In this document: piece after piece, positions 53,528 through 62,757 of the stretch
How positions within the stretch are numbered: position 1 is the first letter of the stretch
How the letters are laid out: every line of letters begins with the position of its first letter
Source of the DNA: Leptolyngbya sp. SIOISBB
GTDB lineage: Bacteria; Cyanobacteriota; Cyanobacteriia; Phormidesmidales; Phormidesmidaceae
DNA: 64,000 bases
Direction of reading: 5' to 3'
Assembly (NCBI GenBank): GCA_010671905.1
Contig: JAAHII010000001.1
Coordinates: 7,340,026 to 7,404,025 of the forward strand
Translations under genes and position numbers: made by a program
Notes under the pieces: generated by a model
Told to the model about the DNA's origin: nothing
The model's input: the letters and a program-made list of their open reading frames with translations, nothing else
Databases searched by the model: none

Positions 53528-53795
53528 GCTTTAAAAGTGCATCACAAGCTTAAACGTCAGCAGTAGAAACCCTGAGAAGAGACCTTTTTACTCTAAAGGT
53601 CTCTATAGCTACACACTATAGGGTAAGTAAATACTCTGAGCACAGCCTAGGTAGTTGAGTTCACAGTAACTTTAAGAAGTTCATGACGAGAGGCCTGGTA
53701 TCGAACCAAACAAGGTCCAGGCAAAAGCGTGAGAACTCTGATGCGGTTGATTCTCGAAGCATCATGTTGCAGTCGCTAGCAATTCTTGATGAAGG

Positions 53796-53900
53796 TATAG
53801 CGGAAGTCGGAATGCGGAAGTCGGAATGCAGAATCGAAATACCTGTCAGATAAAGGTCACAGCAACTTAGGGTGACCTGATCAAACTGCGGCTTGCTATA
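53796..53900 (-). repeat. Interspersed repeat family B, copy 3
   Basis: Inverted relative to copies 1 and 2: TATAGCGGAAGTCGGAATGC at the left, GATCAAACTGCGGCTTGCTA at the right. It is 105 bp long with the same internal order when complemented. It fills part of the 566-bp gap before the second exbD gene. Confidence 0.75.
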
Positions 53901-54093
53901 CCTACAGATTGAGCACTTGAGTCAAGTGCTCCTGTCGGCAATGGGTGCGACCCTATGGCAGCTTCATTTGCGTAAAGATTTGCAGTGGTGGCACGGAGCA
54001 TTTGTATCCCTGCAGTCGCCAAGGGCGATCGCGCTCGACTTAAGGAGCGATCCTGCTGCGGCAATGTCTAAGCACCTTAAAAGGCAATGCGGT

Positions 54094-54510
54094 TTATTCC
54101 ACTGCTAGAGAAACTCGATTGCCGCCAATATCTCGCAAATCTGTCAAGAAAACAGCCACTTCATCGTAGGGTAAATCTTTGTCTGCTTTAAGCAGCAGCG
54201 TGCCTTCTGGATTTTCGGAGAAATAAGTCCGAATTCGCTGAGTGAGTTGTTGAAAACTAATCTGCTGATCTTCAAAGACGATATTGCCGTTACTGTCCAA
54301 GCCAATAATGAGAGAGGTGGCTTGCACTTCAGCATTGACTTCTTCATCCACCCCTTCGACGTCATTGGGGATATCAATGCCAATCAACTGCCGCCCGGTC
54401 AGCGTCATCGAAATGATGATGAAGAATGTCAGTACCGTCATCAACACATCCATCATGGGGACGAGATTGACTTCGGGAATTTTAGAGCCGGATGAGCGAC
54501 GGGAGCGCAT
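54094..54510 (-). CDS. exbD: ExbD/TolR-type biopolymer transport protein (second)
   Basis: A 138-residue protein with one N-terminal membrane helix carrying the essential proton-path Asp (VNLVPMMDVLMTVLTFFIII), followed by a periplasmic ExbD domain (TLLLKADKDLPYDEVAVFLT). It works with ExbB to turn proton-motive force into energy for TonB- or Tol-type outer-membrane processes. It is the third gene of the exbB-exbD-exbD operon, 117 bp after the first exbD. Confidence 0.92.
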   Translation of the reverse strand: MRSRRSSGSKIPEVNLVPMMDVLMTVLTFFIIISMTLTGRQLIGIDIPNDVEGVDEEVNAEVQATSLIIGLDSNGNIVFEDQQISFQQLTQRIRTYFSENPEGTLLLKADKDLPYDEVAVFLTDLRDIGGNRVSLAVE

Positions 54511-54626
54511 AGAAGTTGAGGGGTGGAGGTGAAGGTGGGGAATCGTTGGAGGGTGCAGGATATCTCTGCAATGATGCCGGTTCTGAGTGCTGACAATTCA
54601 ATGTTGGGTACGGCCTCTTAAACACG

Positions 54627-55040
54627 CTATTCTTCGATCGCGAGTGAGACGCGATCGCCGCCAATGCCGCGCATTTCGCCAAGAAACTGAATCACTTGCT
54701 CATAGGGCAATTCGCGATCGGGCAGCAGATAAACCACATGATCAGCGTTTTCGGCGAGATAAGCTTCCATCTGGACTTTTAAAGTTTCTTTGTCAATGGG
54801 AGTCGTGTTGACCCTAAAGCCCCCATTAGCATCCATTTCAACGATGAAAGGCTGAGTCGTGATCGGCGCAGGTGGCTGATCTTCCGGTTGGGCCGCGGGT
54901 AGCTTCATATCAATTTTTTCTTCGCTGCCCAAGGTCAGGGTAACGACGACAAAAAAAGCTAAGACCCCCATCATGACCGTCAGCATGGGAATCAGGTCAA
55001 CTTGTGGCGGTGCAGTATCTTTGGTTTCGCGAAAGCGCAT
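54627..55040 (-). CDS. exbD: ExbD/TolR-type biopolymer transport protein (first)
   Basis: A 137-residue protein. The membrane helix is VDLIPMLTVMMGVLAFFVVV. The periplasmic part ends FLGEMRGIGGDRVSLAIEE, very like the other ExbD. At the position of the usual Asp (PMxD) this copy has PMLT, so the proton-carrying Asp is replaced by Thr. It is encoded 24 bp downstream of exbB. Confidence 0.92.
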   Translation of the reverse strand: MRFRETKDTAPPQVDLIPMLTVMMGVLAFFVVVTLTLGSEEKIDMKLPAAQPEDQPPAPITTQPFIVEMDANGGFRVNTTPIDKETLKVQMEAYLAENADHVVYLLPDRELPYEQVIQFLGEMRGIGGDRVSLAIEE

Positions 55041-55063
55041 AGCAACAAGATGGATAACTAGCT

Positions 55064-55762
55064 TCAGTAGCGTTCAGCGGCAAAAGGTTGGGAGCGCGGG
55101 ATATTAGGCGGGTTGTCTTCGAGCGCTGACAAAGCTGGTTCGTACCAATATTGTCGGTAAATGAGTTCCAACTCGTTGCCAGCTTCCGAAAAGTAATCCA
55201 TTTGCTGGCCTTGAAACGTAACCATGATCCGGAATACTAGCAGCGCCATGATTGCGACCACCATGCCCGCTGCCGTGGTAATCAAGGCTTCACCAATACC
55301 AGCGGCAGCTTGGGAGGTATCAGTGTTGCCCCCACTGCCAATATTGAGGTTGTTAAAAGTCGCAATCAAACCAGTGACTGTTCCCAGCAGACCCAGCAGG
55401 GGGGCAACGGCAACAATGGTTTCAAGAATTTTATCCCCTCGCCGCATCTGCACAAATTCCTTGTCACCCGCATTTTCCAGCGCTAGGCGAAAGGTCTCTG
55501 GGGAAGGGTTTTTGAGTCGCAACGGCGCTAATAAAAACCGCCCAACGGGAGTATCGTCAGCTTGCGCTGCGATCGCGGCAGCTTCATCCAAATCTCGTCG
55601 AGCCGCATCCAACACTTCATTTACGACTTGGCTTTCACGCTTCAGCAAGCTCGTCCAAAACCAGGCCCGTTCCATTGCTGTAGCGATTGTTAAGACTGAG
55701 CAGCCTAAAATCGGCACCATTACTGGGCCACCTCTTGCCAAAAAGTCAAATACAGTTGTCAT
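55064..55762 (-). CDS. exbB: ExbB/TolQ/MotA-type proton channel protein
   Basis: A 232-residue inner-membrane protein with three helices: the first near GPVMVPILGCSVLTIATAME and the conserved pair in VAPLLGLLGTVTGLIATFNN and GIGEALITTAAGMVVAIMAL. This is the ExbB/TolQ signature region. It should form a pentameric channel around an ExbD dimer. Operon order is exbB-exbD-exbD; no TonB gene is adjacent. A 493-bp gap with nothing recognised separates it from the hydrolase gene at 56256. Confidence 0.93.
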   Translation of the reverse strand: MTTVFDFLARGGPVMVPILGCSVLTIATAMERAWFWTSLLKRESQVVNEVLDAARRDLDEAAAIAAQADDTPVGRFLLAPLRLKNPSPETFRLALENAGDKEFVQMRRGDKILETIVAVAPLLGLLGTVTGLIATFNNLNIGSGGNTDTSQAAAGIGEALITTAAGMVVAIMALLVFRIMVTFQGQQMDYFSEAGNELELIYRQYWYEPALSALEDNPPNIPRSQPFAAERY

Positions 55763-56255
55763 AAAAGGGGCTCAAATGAAAGCGGCAACTACGAGTCATA
55801 TGGGCAGGAGCCAGGCAGACTTCCTCCCAGCACCTGGCCGAGCAGCAATCTGCACTGAAAGTCAGAATAGCGAAAGTCCTTAAGTCAAAGATTAACAGAA
55901 GTCATTGATGCATTTAATTCCCGTTTAAGGCGCGCCATCGCGCAGCATCATGACAGCATGTACGGCTAAGAAAGGCGTTCAGAGTGCGAAGTACCTTATG
56001 AAAAAGCGTCAGATACCGTGACCCTGCGTTCGCTGAAAGCGTTCCCGAAGGATTAGAGAACCTATCCAGTTCAGGGGCGCAGAACTGACTAAACTAATGG
56101 GCGGCTGCAAGTATTTGAACTGTGCTGCCTGCTCGGGAATAGCGATATCTCCACAAGGTAGATTACCCTTGAGAACAAGAGCCCTCAAGGGTATGACGAT
56201 AGACATAGAAAAAAGTCTCAGTCTGACGCTATGCCGCGGGTGTCGTTAGTCGTTA

Positions 56256-57152
56256 TTAAAGGGTCTGCAACCAATCAATAATAAGCGGATTGATCACCTC
56301 GGGACGCTCATCATGGGGACAGTGACCCGTGTCCGCGATCGCGTGAAACGTGACCGGGGGGGCGATCGCCTTGTCGGCTTCGCTCAATTCTTGATAAACA
56401 GCAGCCCCTTTAATGGGGGTCCAGGGATCATCTTCTCCCCACAGCACGAGCAGTGGTTGCTGGATCTGCGGCAACAGTTCAGTCGGCTTCGGCCCAGGAG
56501 GCGCTGCCAGAATAGAGGCAAAGACCTTTTGGGCACCCGAATCACAAGATGGCCGATATAAAATTTCCACCAAGTCGTCGGTAATCGCTGCGCGATTGCC
56601 ATACACCTGTTGGAGCGAGCCCCGAATCCGGAACTTACGGCGGACTTCGTTAAATACCAAGGGGCCGATCAGGTCAGAGTTCACCACTTTGCTAAAGGTG
56701 CCCATGACCATTCGTAGGGGTAAATTCAATTCTTCAGGACGATGGTTCAGACCACCTGCACAGTTGAGTAGAACTCCCGCCTGGGCCATTTCTGGAGCGT
56801 GAGCCAGCATCATCAGAGTCATTAAGCCGCCGATGGAATTACCCACAAACACGGCTGGACGACCGATATGTTCACGCCAGTAGTCCTGTAACAGAGATTC
56901 CCAAAGCTCTAGGGTGTACTCCAACGGGGGCTTGTCAGAGGCTCCAAATCCCAACAGATCGAGCGCATGAACTTCATAACCCGCGGCGGCAAGTACGGGG
57001 ATGTTCTTACGCCAGTGCCCAATCGAAGCGCCAAACCCATGCACCAGAACTAGGGGTTGGCCGCTGCCTTGAATCGTGTGGCAAATACGATGGCTTTGCC
57101 AGGTCCAAGTCAGTTTTTCCAAGCTGTCTGGAGCGGTAAGTTGAGCAGTCAT
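56256..57152 (-). CDS. Alpha/beta hydrolase, possibly chlorophyll dephytylase/pheophytinase-like
   Basis: A 298-residue alpha/beta-hydrolase. The oxyanion region is LVLVHGFGASIGHWRKNIPV, then YEVHALDLLGFGASDKP. The nucleophile elbow is FVGNSIGGLMTLM (Ser), the acid lies in WGEDDPWTPIKGA, and the His is in ADTGHCPHDERPE. The GNSIGG elbow and the F-G-A-S-x-G-H-W-R-K-N segment resemble plant pheophytinase and CLD1 relatives found in cyanobacteria, so hydrolysis of a chlorophyll phytyl ester is plausible but unproven. It is monocistronic. Confidence 0.85.
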   Translation of the reverse strand: MTAQLTAPDSLEKLTWTWQSHRICHTIQGSGQPLVLVHGFGASIGHWRKNIPVLAAAGYEVHALDLLGFGASDKPPLEYTLELWESLLQDYWREHIGRPAVFVGNSIGGLMTLMMLAHAPEMAQAGVLLNCAGGLNHRPEELNLPLRMVMGTFSKVVNSDLIGPLVFNEVRRKFRIRGSLQQVYGNRAAITDDLVEILYRPSCDSGAQKVFASILAAPPGPKPTELLPQIQQPLLVLWGEDDPWTPIKGAAVYQELSEADKAIAPPVTFHAIADTGHCPHDERPEVINPLIIDWLQTL

Positions 57153-57475
57153 AAGGGAAAAAGGAGGATGATAAACTTTTGTTGCTGACTCTTAACAGTA
57201 TAGGGCTGAAGCTGGGTTCCGGAGTTCCGCGCAAGAGTAGATGGTTATCACCGTCGGTTCAGGCGATCGGTTCGTTGTGTGGGGTGACTGGTTGACTTCA
57301 CGGTGCTGTGGCCAAGGCAAAGGAGAGCTGTTAATGCTGCGAGTGATTTGACAGGTCGGTACAGCAAGTTGCCATGGGTTTAGACGATATAAGCTTGCTA
57401 AAACGCTTGCTCAGTAAGCTTTCTACTAACGAATTTCGCCCTCTAATTATCTGTCAGTTCGACGGCTTTGCGAAA

Positions 57476-57578
57476 TATAGGAAGCCGCAGTGTGATCAAG
57501 TCACTCCAGATGCCTGTAATTATCATCCTGTGAGTGGTCTAACTCCGACTTCCGACTTCGGCATTCCGAATTCTGCTA
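57476..57578 (+). repeat. Interspersed repeat family B, copy 4 (diverged)
   Basis: TATAGGAAGCCGCAGTGTGA at the left and GGCATTCCGAATTCTGCTA at the right, about 103 bp. It is more diverged inside than copies 1-3 (ATCAAGTCACTCCAGATGCC). It lies in the 536-bp gap between the alpha/beta hydrolase and the MBL hydrolase; nothing else is recognised there. Confidence 0.65.
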
Positions 57579-57688
57579 AGTGACTATGCGTCAGTCCTAC
57601 AATAGCCATTGCTGGATTGTCATTTCAGGAGACGAGAGTATGAGATTTCCTAGAGCCGTGACCTGTTTGGGCAACGATGAGAGTTGTC

Positions 57689-58690
57689 CTAAAGGGCCTG
57701 TAGCTCTGGGGGTTGGTGCGCAAAATAGCCTTGAATGGACGCGGCATCATCCTGCCCAAGCGTGATCTGCTGATAAGCCGTGGACAGATTGCTGGAGAAG
57801 AGGCCTTGAAAGAGATAGTCGGTATACTCGTCCGCAATTATCGTTTGAGCGATCGCGTCTTCTTCCGAGAGTCCTTGCTCTTTCCAGTCCAAAGCCAGGG
57901 TTTCTAAATACGCGAGATAGTCCTTCAGGACGTCGAAATCCGCGCGATCGCTAATCGGGCCGTGGCCCGGTAACACAATTGCCGTCGGATATGTTTCAGC
58001 GAGCTGTTCTAGATTGGTCTGCCAAACCCGCAGGTTGCCGTCGGCGGCATAGGGCAACCGTTGCGTAAACAGCAAATCGCCCGTCATTAGCACATCCACA
58101 TCGGGCACATAGATTACTAAGTCAGTACCTCCCGTGTGCCCTTCAAATGCGGCTAGCTGCACAGCGCGATCGCCCAGCCACAGCTCCCCAGGACCATTCA
58201 CAATCACATCCGGTGGTGTGGGATTTGGATCCGAGTCGACGTTGCGCGTCAGCATCCAGTCCCGAATCGGGCCGCGCCCTAGCGTGGCATAGCCCAAGGC
58301 ATCGCCAGCGGGATTGCCCCCCGTGTGATCAAAATGATAGTGAGAATTGATCACGTAGCGAATCGGCTGGTCGGTCAAGGTGGCAACCGTCTCATACAAC
58401 AGTGTTGCCAACGCTTCGTTATGGAAAGGATCGACCACCAACACACCATCTGAGCCAATCACGATGCCCCCATTGCAAATGGCTGTCGTCGCCGGTTCAG
58501 CCGGTGGGAAATCGGTGCTGGCAATCAGACCATACACGCCATCGGCCAGCTCTTCTACCGTCAGCCCGGCGACTTCCAAGGTTAGGTCAGTCGGCGTTTG
58601 AGCAGGGGTCGCCAGCTGCAGCCCCACAATCGTGGCGAGGGTCGCTACTGCCGCTGATAAGCTCATAACCCATCGGCGCAAATGCTTCAT
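57689..58690 (-). CDS. Secreted MBL-fold metallo-hydrolase
   Basis: A 333-residue protein from ATG 58690 (MKHLRRWVMSLSAAVATLAT) with a signal peptide ending near TPAQT. The metallo-beta-lactamase fold shows NSHYHFDHTGGNP (HxHxDH), AFEGHTGGTDLVIY (His), VLMTGDLLFTQRL (Asp) and VLPGHGPISD (His), so the dinuclear zinc site is complete. The C-terminal 70 residues are helical. This is the class of exported quinoprotein-relay or beta-lactamase-like hydrolases; the substrate is unknown. The open frame extends to 58768, but that part lacks a signal. Confidence 0.88.
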   Translation of the reverse strand: MKHLRRWVMSLSAAVATLATIVGLQLATPAQTPTDLTLEVAGLTVEELADGVYGLIASTDFPPAEPATTAICNGGIVIGSDGVLVVDPFHNEALATLLYETVATLTDQPIRYVINSHYHFDHTGGNPAGDALGYATLGRGPIRDWMLTRNVDSDPNPTPPDVIVNGPGELWLGDRAVQLAAFEGHTGGTDLVIYVPDVDVLMTGDLLFTQRLPYAADGNLRVWQTNLEQLAETYPTAIVLPGHGPISDRADFDVLKDYLAYLETLALDWKEQGLSEEDAIAQTIIADEYTDYLFQGLFSSNLSTAYQQITLGQDDAASIQGYFAHQPPELQAL

Positions 58691-58944
58691 TTGATTACCT
58701 GATCCTTGAGGATTGGTGGTGAGTTTTTTATTGTTTCTATTGATACTACGCGGATGGGCGGATGGCAATCGCGACCGTCGAGCTGAATCATCGCAGCAAT
58801 TGTAAATTCAAAATTCTTAAGGATAGAACCCCTTGATTCCTGGCTTAGATCAGGACCTATCGAGAGATGCTAATTGGCTGAAACAGCGTAAACTCATTCC
58901 GACTTTATTTTGCTGGATTCCCAACAACAGGCTGACAGACGGTA

Positions 58945-61215
58945 TTAGGAAATCGATTGTCGCATGGCTGTTTCTGCTTGCTGGATAATTTGGGTTGTCA
59001 GTTCTAAAACAGAGACGTCGACGGAGATGCCTGCAATCTGTTGCTGTACGGCAGCGGTGATAAATTCCGGGTGATGGGTGGGTGACGCACCGCATAAATA
59101 GCAAGCGATATCTGTCTGATGGGCCTTGTCAATGAGTTGAGCGATCGCCATTTGTACCGCTGGGTGAGTTTCATCATAAGGAGCGGTAAAAATAGCCTGG
59201 TCGCGATCGATGCCCAACAGCAATTGCGTTAAATCATGGGTGCCAATGGCAATACCCTGAATGCCCGCAGCAACATATTGCGGTAAGAGAAACAAGACTG
59301 AGGGCACTTCAGCCATCATCCACAACGCAAAATCAGGATGATGATGTAATCCCACTGTTTCCACCAGACTGCGACAGTGGATGACCTCCTCCACCGTGCG
59401 CACAAACGGCAAGATTAGCTGGATGTTGCCATACCCTTCGTCTTGCAACCGTTTTAACAGTTCGAGTTCTAACAAAAAGAATTGAGGCTGCAGATGATAG
59501 CTAAAAGTGCCACGGGCGCCCAGCATCGGATTGGGTTCCACCGCTGGAGCCCCAATGAGTTGGGCAAACTCGCTAGTGCGAATGTCAAGGGTGCGATAGC
59601 GTACCGGACGTGGGGTAAAGGCCTCAAGGATGGGGCGCAGTTGCTTTACAAGGCGCTTAAGCAACAATTCTTTTTGCCCGGTGGCTAGCCAGTGATAGGG
59701 ATGCTGGCGTTCTAGGGTGGGCAACATGAGCCATTCCGATCGCAATAAGCCTACACCGGCTAGTGGGAGAGCGGCGATCGCGGCAGCGGTTTCTGGCTGA
59801 CTCAGGTTTACCCAAATCTGGGTCTGGGTCGGTTCAAAGCTGGATTTTCCTCTGGATGGTGTGTTTGTGGTATCGGGCAGATCTGGCAATCGGTTAATCA
59901 ACCCGCGATCACCATCAACGGCAAGCGCTTCACCAGGGCGAAAACGCTCGGTCGCATTCTGAACGCCAATAATTGCGGGTAGTCCCAGTTCTCGCGCCAG
60001 TACGGCCGCGTGACACGTCAGTCCGCCTTGTTCAGAAACAATGCCACGCGCCGTTTTTAAAAGGGGTAACCAGTCAGGCGCGACCTCAGCGGCAATGATG
60101 ATTTGCTGGTGTGCTGACAACGGCAACGGCTGCTCTCGCGATAGCACCAGTGCTCGCCCTTGACCTTGGCCGGGGGCAGCCGCTCGACCCGTGATTACGT
60201 CAGGGTTGTCAGTTGGGGGCGCGATCGCATGGGCAGCATAGGCACACAATGGCCACCCATGCACTTGAGCAATGTGTAGCGCCCCACTCTCTGCGTTGAT
60301 GCTCCATTCAATTTGCGTGGGGGCATCTGACCAAGTGGTCAACCACTGGGCCACAGACCATAGCTGTTGCTCAACCGTATCAGGAATAGTCAACTGGGCC
60401 TGCGATCGGCTGACTTTATAGAGACTGGCCTCGATTGAAGGGGTTGATTGAATATTGGTTGGTTGGCGGGGACGATATAACGATTCTTGAAAGCCTGCTT
60501 GCCAAGCAAAGTGAGGTATATAAGGTAACTCGCCGACAAAGGTCGCTGGACAGCACTCATCCAATGCCGGGGATACCCCCTCAACTGCCGCGATCTCTAC
60601 CGCTGATTGTCGGACGGTCAAGGTTCCCGAAAAAGCCGCCGTCTCCACCGCTTGCACGATGACTGCCAGATTAATCGTGGCAGGATAGTGCGCCCCAGTA
60701 TTTGCTTGAGCAGAGCGCCACAAACGCCAGAAGGTCAGGCTTTTGGCATCTAAGGCAGAGAGCCAAACTTGTTTGAGCGCAGTCTCTAGCGCTTCTGGTT
60801 CAGCCCAACAAAGAGGGGCAGCCAGCATTTGCCCCCAGGGTATCGTGGCAATTCCTTCTCCCAACCAAAGTGAGGGGCATAGACGCACGATAGGGGTGTC
60901 GATCGCGGACAGCAGATCGGTCCAGGGGAAATTGAGCGGCAAATTGAACAATGGCCGATGGAGGCGCCGCGCAATCTGCTGAACAGGATAGCCAGGTCTA
61001 TGGTCCGGTTGCCACAGCAGCTGTGGCCAGTCAGCAAATAGCGGTTCTCGGGCTACCAACTTGTGTAACGTCTCATCGAAGCAAGTAGCTGGAATAACCC
61101 AACTACGGGGCACGATTTGCCCTGCCTGCTGCACTCGACAGAGTTGCCATGCCGATTCCCCAATTTGAGAAGCCTTGGTTTCGGCCAAGGTGTTGAGTGA
61201 GAGAAAACAGGACAT
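58945..61215 (-). CDS. PEP-synthase/PPDK-like protein with a degenerate ATP-binding part
   Basis: A 756-residue protein from ATG 61215. The swivelling phospho-His domain is clear: GGLTCHAAVLARELGLPAII. The C-terminal PEP/pyruvate barrel shows GVGLLRSEWLML, NPMLGARGTFSYH, ILPFVRTVEEV, IGTHDLTQLLLGIDRDQ and C-G-A-S-P-T-H-H-P-E-F with the catalytic Cys. The N-terminal ATP-grasp part is altered: the usual G-G-K-x-A reads E-T-K-A-S, and the Q-x-R-P at its end reads Q-V-H-G-W-P. In the barrel the usual S/A-N-D-L is T-H-D-L. It may not be a normal PEP synthase. Confidence 0.85.
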   Translation of the reverse strand: MSCFLSLNTLAETKASQIGESAWQLCRVQQAGQIVPRSWVIPATCFDETLHKLVAREPLFADWPQLLWQPDHRPGYPVQQIARRLHRPLFNLPLNFPWTDLLSAIDTPIVRLCPSLWLGEGIATIPWGQMLAAPLCWAEPEALETALKQVWLSALDAKSLTFWRLWRSAQANTGAHYPATINLAVIVQAVETAAFSGTLTVRQSAVEIAAVEGVSPALDECCPATFVGELPYIPHFAWQAGFQESLYRPRQPTNIQSTPSIEASLYKVSRSQAQLTIPDTVEQQLWSVAQWLTTWSDAPTQIEWSINAESGALHIAQVHGWPLCAYAAHAIAPPTDNPDVITGRAAAPGQGQGRALVLSREQPLPLSAHQQIIIAAEVAPDWLPLLKTARGIVSEQGGLTCHAAVLARELGLPAIIGVQNATERFRPGEALAVDGDRGLINRLPDLPDTTNTPSRGKSSFEPTQTQIWVNLSQPETAAAIAALPLAGVGLLRSEWLMLPTLERQHPYHWLATGQKELLLKRLVKQLRPILEAFTPRPVRYRTLDIRTSEFAQLIGAPAVEPNPMLGARGTFSYHLQPQFFLLELELLKRLQDEGYGNIQLILPFVRTVEEVIHCRSLVETVGLHHHPDFALWMMAEVPSVLFLLPQYVAAGIQGIAIGTHDLTQLLLGIDRDQAIFTAPYDETHPAVQMAIAQLIDKAHQTDIACYLCGASPTHHPEFITAAVQQQIAGISVDVSVLELTTQIIQQAETAMRQSIS

Positions 61216-61239
61216 AAAAGACTGCGAGTGAGTCAACAC

Positions 61240-61473
61240 TTAGACAACTAAAGCAATCGTGCTATCTGGTGGGGCAAGTTTAATGACTAACTGCATGAGG
61301 TCACGTTCACTGACCATAATTCGTAAAGACTCTAGAGCGACTAAGCTACTGAGAGTCAGTTGGCCAACCGATATCGTTATTTTTACCCTAGGCTCCAGAG
61401 CGGGACTGTCAAGACAATAGTAGGTATCACAGCAATCCGTTAGGGCAATGTGACACGCTTCTACTAAATTCAT
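61240..61473 (-). CDS. Small hypothetical protein
   Basis: A 77-residue protein from ATG 61473 (MNLVEACHIALTDCCDTYYC), a Cys-rich beginning with four cysteines in 20 residues followed by a beta-rich part (RVKITISVGQLTLSSLVALE). It ends 25 bp before the PEP-synthase-like start, so the two are likely an operon. comF starts divergently only 5 bp from this ATG, so promoters overlap. I do not recognise the family. Confidence 0.55.
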   Translation of the reverse strand: MNLVEACHIALTDCCDTYYCLDSPALEPRVKITISVGQLTLSSLVALESLRIMVSERDLMQLVIKLAPPDSTIALVV

Positions 61474-61478
61474 CAACC

Positions 61479-62171
61479 ATGTTGATTCAGTCGTTAAAGT
61501 CAGTCACTAATCTGTTTTTACAGCAGCCCTGCCCATTATGTGATCGCCCATCATCGCAGTCATTGTGCCCAGCTTGTTGGGCTCAGGTTAGCTCCTGCAC
61601 TCACTCTCAGCATAACCAAACTGCACCGCAGGCCCTGCCGGTAATGGCTTGGGGACCTTACGAGGGCGCGCTGAAACGAGCGATCGCCGCGCTGAAATAT
61701 GAGCAACACCCCGAATTGGCAGTGCCGCTAGGGCGAGCTTTAGGAAAACACTGGCAGCAGTCGCCCCTCACTCAGCGATCGCCGTTGGTAGTGCCGATTC
61801 CCATGTTCGTTGAAAAACAGCGTCAACGGGGTTACGACCAGGCTGAACTCATCGCCCAAGCCTTTTGTACACAAACCGGGTTGCCCTTAGTTCGTCATGG
61901 GCTCATGCGCCAGCGGGCGACTGCCCCACAATTCGGTCTGGGAGTCCAAGCGCGTCAACAAAACCTGTCGGGTGCCTTCACATTAGGTAAAGCGTTCCAG
62001 CAGCGGCCCTGTAAACCCGTTTTATTGTTGGACGATATCTACACTACTGGGATAACGGTACAGGTAGCGGCTAGCGAACTACGTCGTTGCGGTATCTCTG
62101 TCTGTGGCGTGGTCACAGTCGCTCGCGCCTGGATGGAAACTATCAGATCAGCAGAGCCTTGCTCCCCTTAA
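61479..62171 (+). CDS. comF: ComF-like phosphoribosyltransferase
   Basis: A 230-residue protein. An N-terminal zinc-ribbon-like C-P-L-C-D-R-x(6)-C-P-A-C-W is followed by a type I phosphoribosyltransferase domain (YDQAELIAQAFCTQTGLPLV) whose PRPP loop reads VLLLDDIYTTGITV. ComF proteins take part in natural transformation by handling incoming single-stranded DNA. Length and motifs are normal. It is divergent from the small gene at 61473; a hairpin element lies 70 bp downstream. Confidence 0.93.
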   Translation: MLIQSLKSVTNLFLQQPCPLCDRPSSQSLCPACWAQVSSCTHSQHNQTAPQALPVMAWGPYEGALKRAIAALKYEQHPELAVPLGRALGKHWQQSPLTQRSPLVVPIPMFVEKQRQRGYDQAELIAQAFCTQTGLPLVRHGLMRQRATAPQFGLGVQARQQNLSGAFTLGKAFQQRPCKPVLLLDDIYTTGITVQVAASELRRCGISVCGVVTVARAWMETIRSAEPCSP

Positions 62172-62243
62172 ACCTCTCCATTAAGCTGGGATGAGAAATT
62201 CAGAGCCATGCCATAGGAATCGCGACTCAAACCCTCAAATAGT

Positions 62244-62336
62244 GGTAACCGTCCCCTGAGCGAAGTCGAAGGGGACATTCTGGTTGGGTTTTGGCTTCGA
62301 CTTCGCTCAGCCAGCATAATTCCTGGGACGGTTACC
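62244..62336. mobile_element. 93-bp hairpin MITE with apparent target duplication
   Basis: GGTAACCGTCCC at the left and GGGACGGTTACC at the right are perfect inverted repeats, followed inward by CTGAGCGAAGTCGAAG and its complement CTTCGACTTCGCTCAG. The direct repeat CAAATAGTGG occurs at both edges (62236-62245 and 62336-62345), so the minimal duplication is AAATAGT. Removing the element would restore ACCCTCAAATAGTGGCTCC. This looks like a recent insertion. Confidence 0.75.
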
Positions 62337-62757
62337 AAATAGTGGCTCCTTGAGCGTTGCAGTTATCTTGCCGCTAATGAGTAACTATCGATTATGAGCT
62401 GTATTTGCTGCTGTTGAGTGACGGTGTCTCGCCATCGGCAAATGCGTATCGTCTCGTTAAAATTACTCGATACATCTGTTACTACTGTTATCGTTCGAGT
62501 GATGTCAGGCCTTGAACGCATCATGAGAAACCGAGCGATCGCCAGTCACTGGGAGGGCGTTGGTTGTCCCACGACCGACTCTATTGGCCTTATTTACGAA
62601 AATCAACAAAACCTTGCTACTCTGCTCATTTGAGCGAAAAGTTAAGCAATAATGAAGCAAGCAATGACCAAGTCGAGTCAGCGGCATTGCCTAGGTTGCT
62701 AGATGACTCGACTCAAGTTTGAATTTCTCTGAATCGCAAAAGGATCGGTAATCGGCA

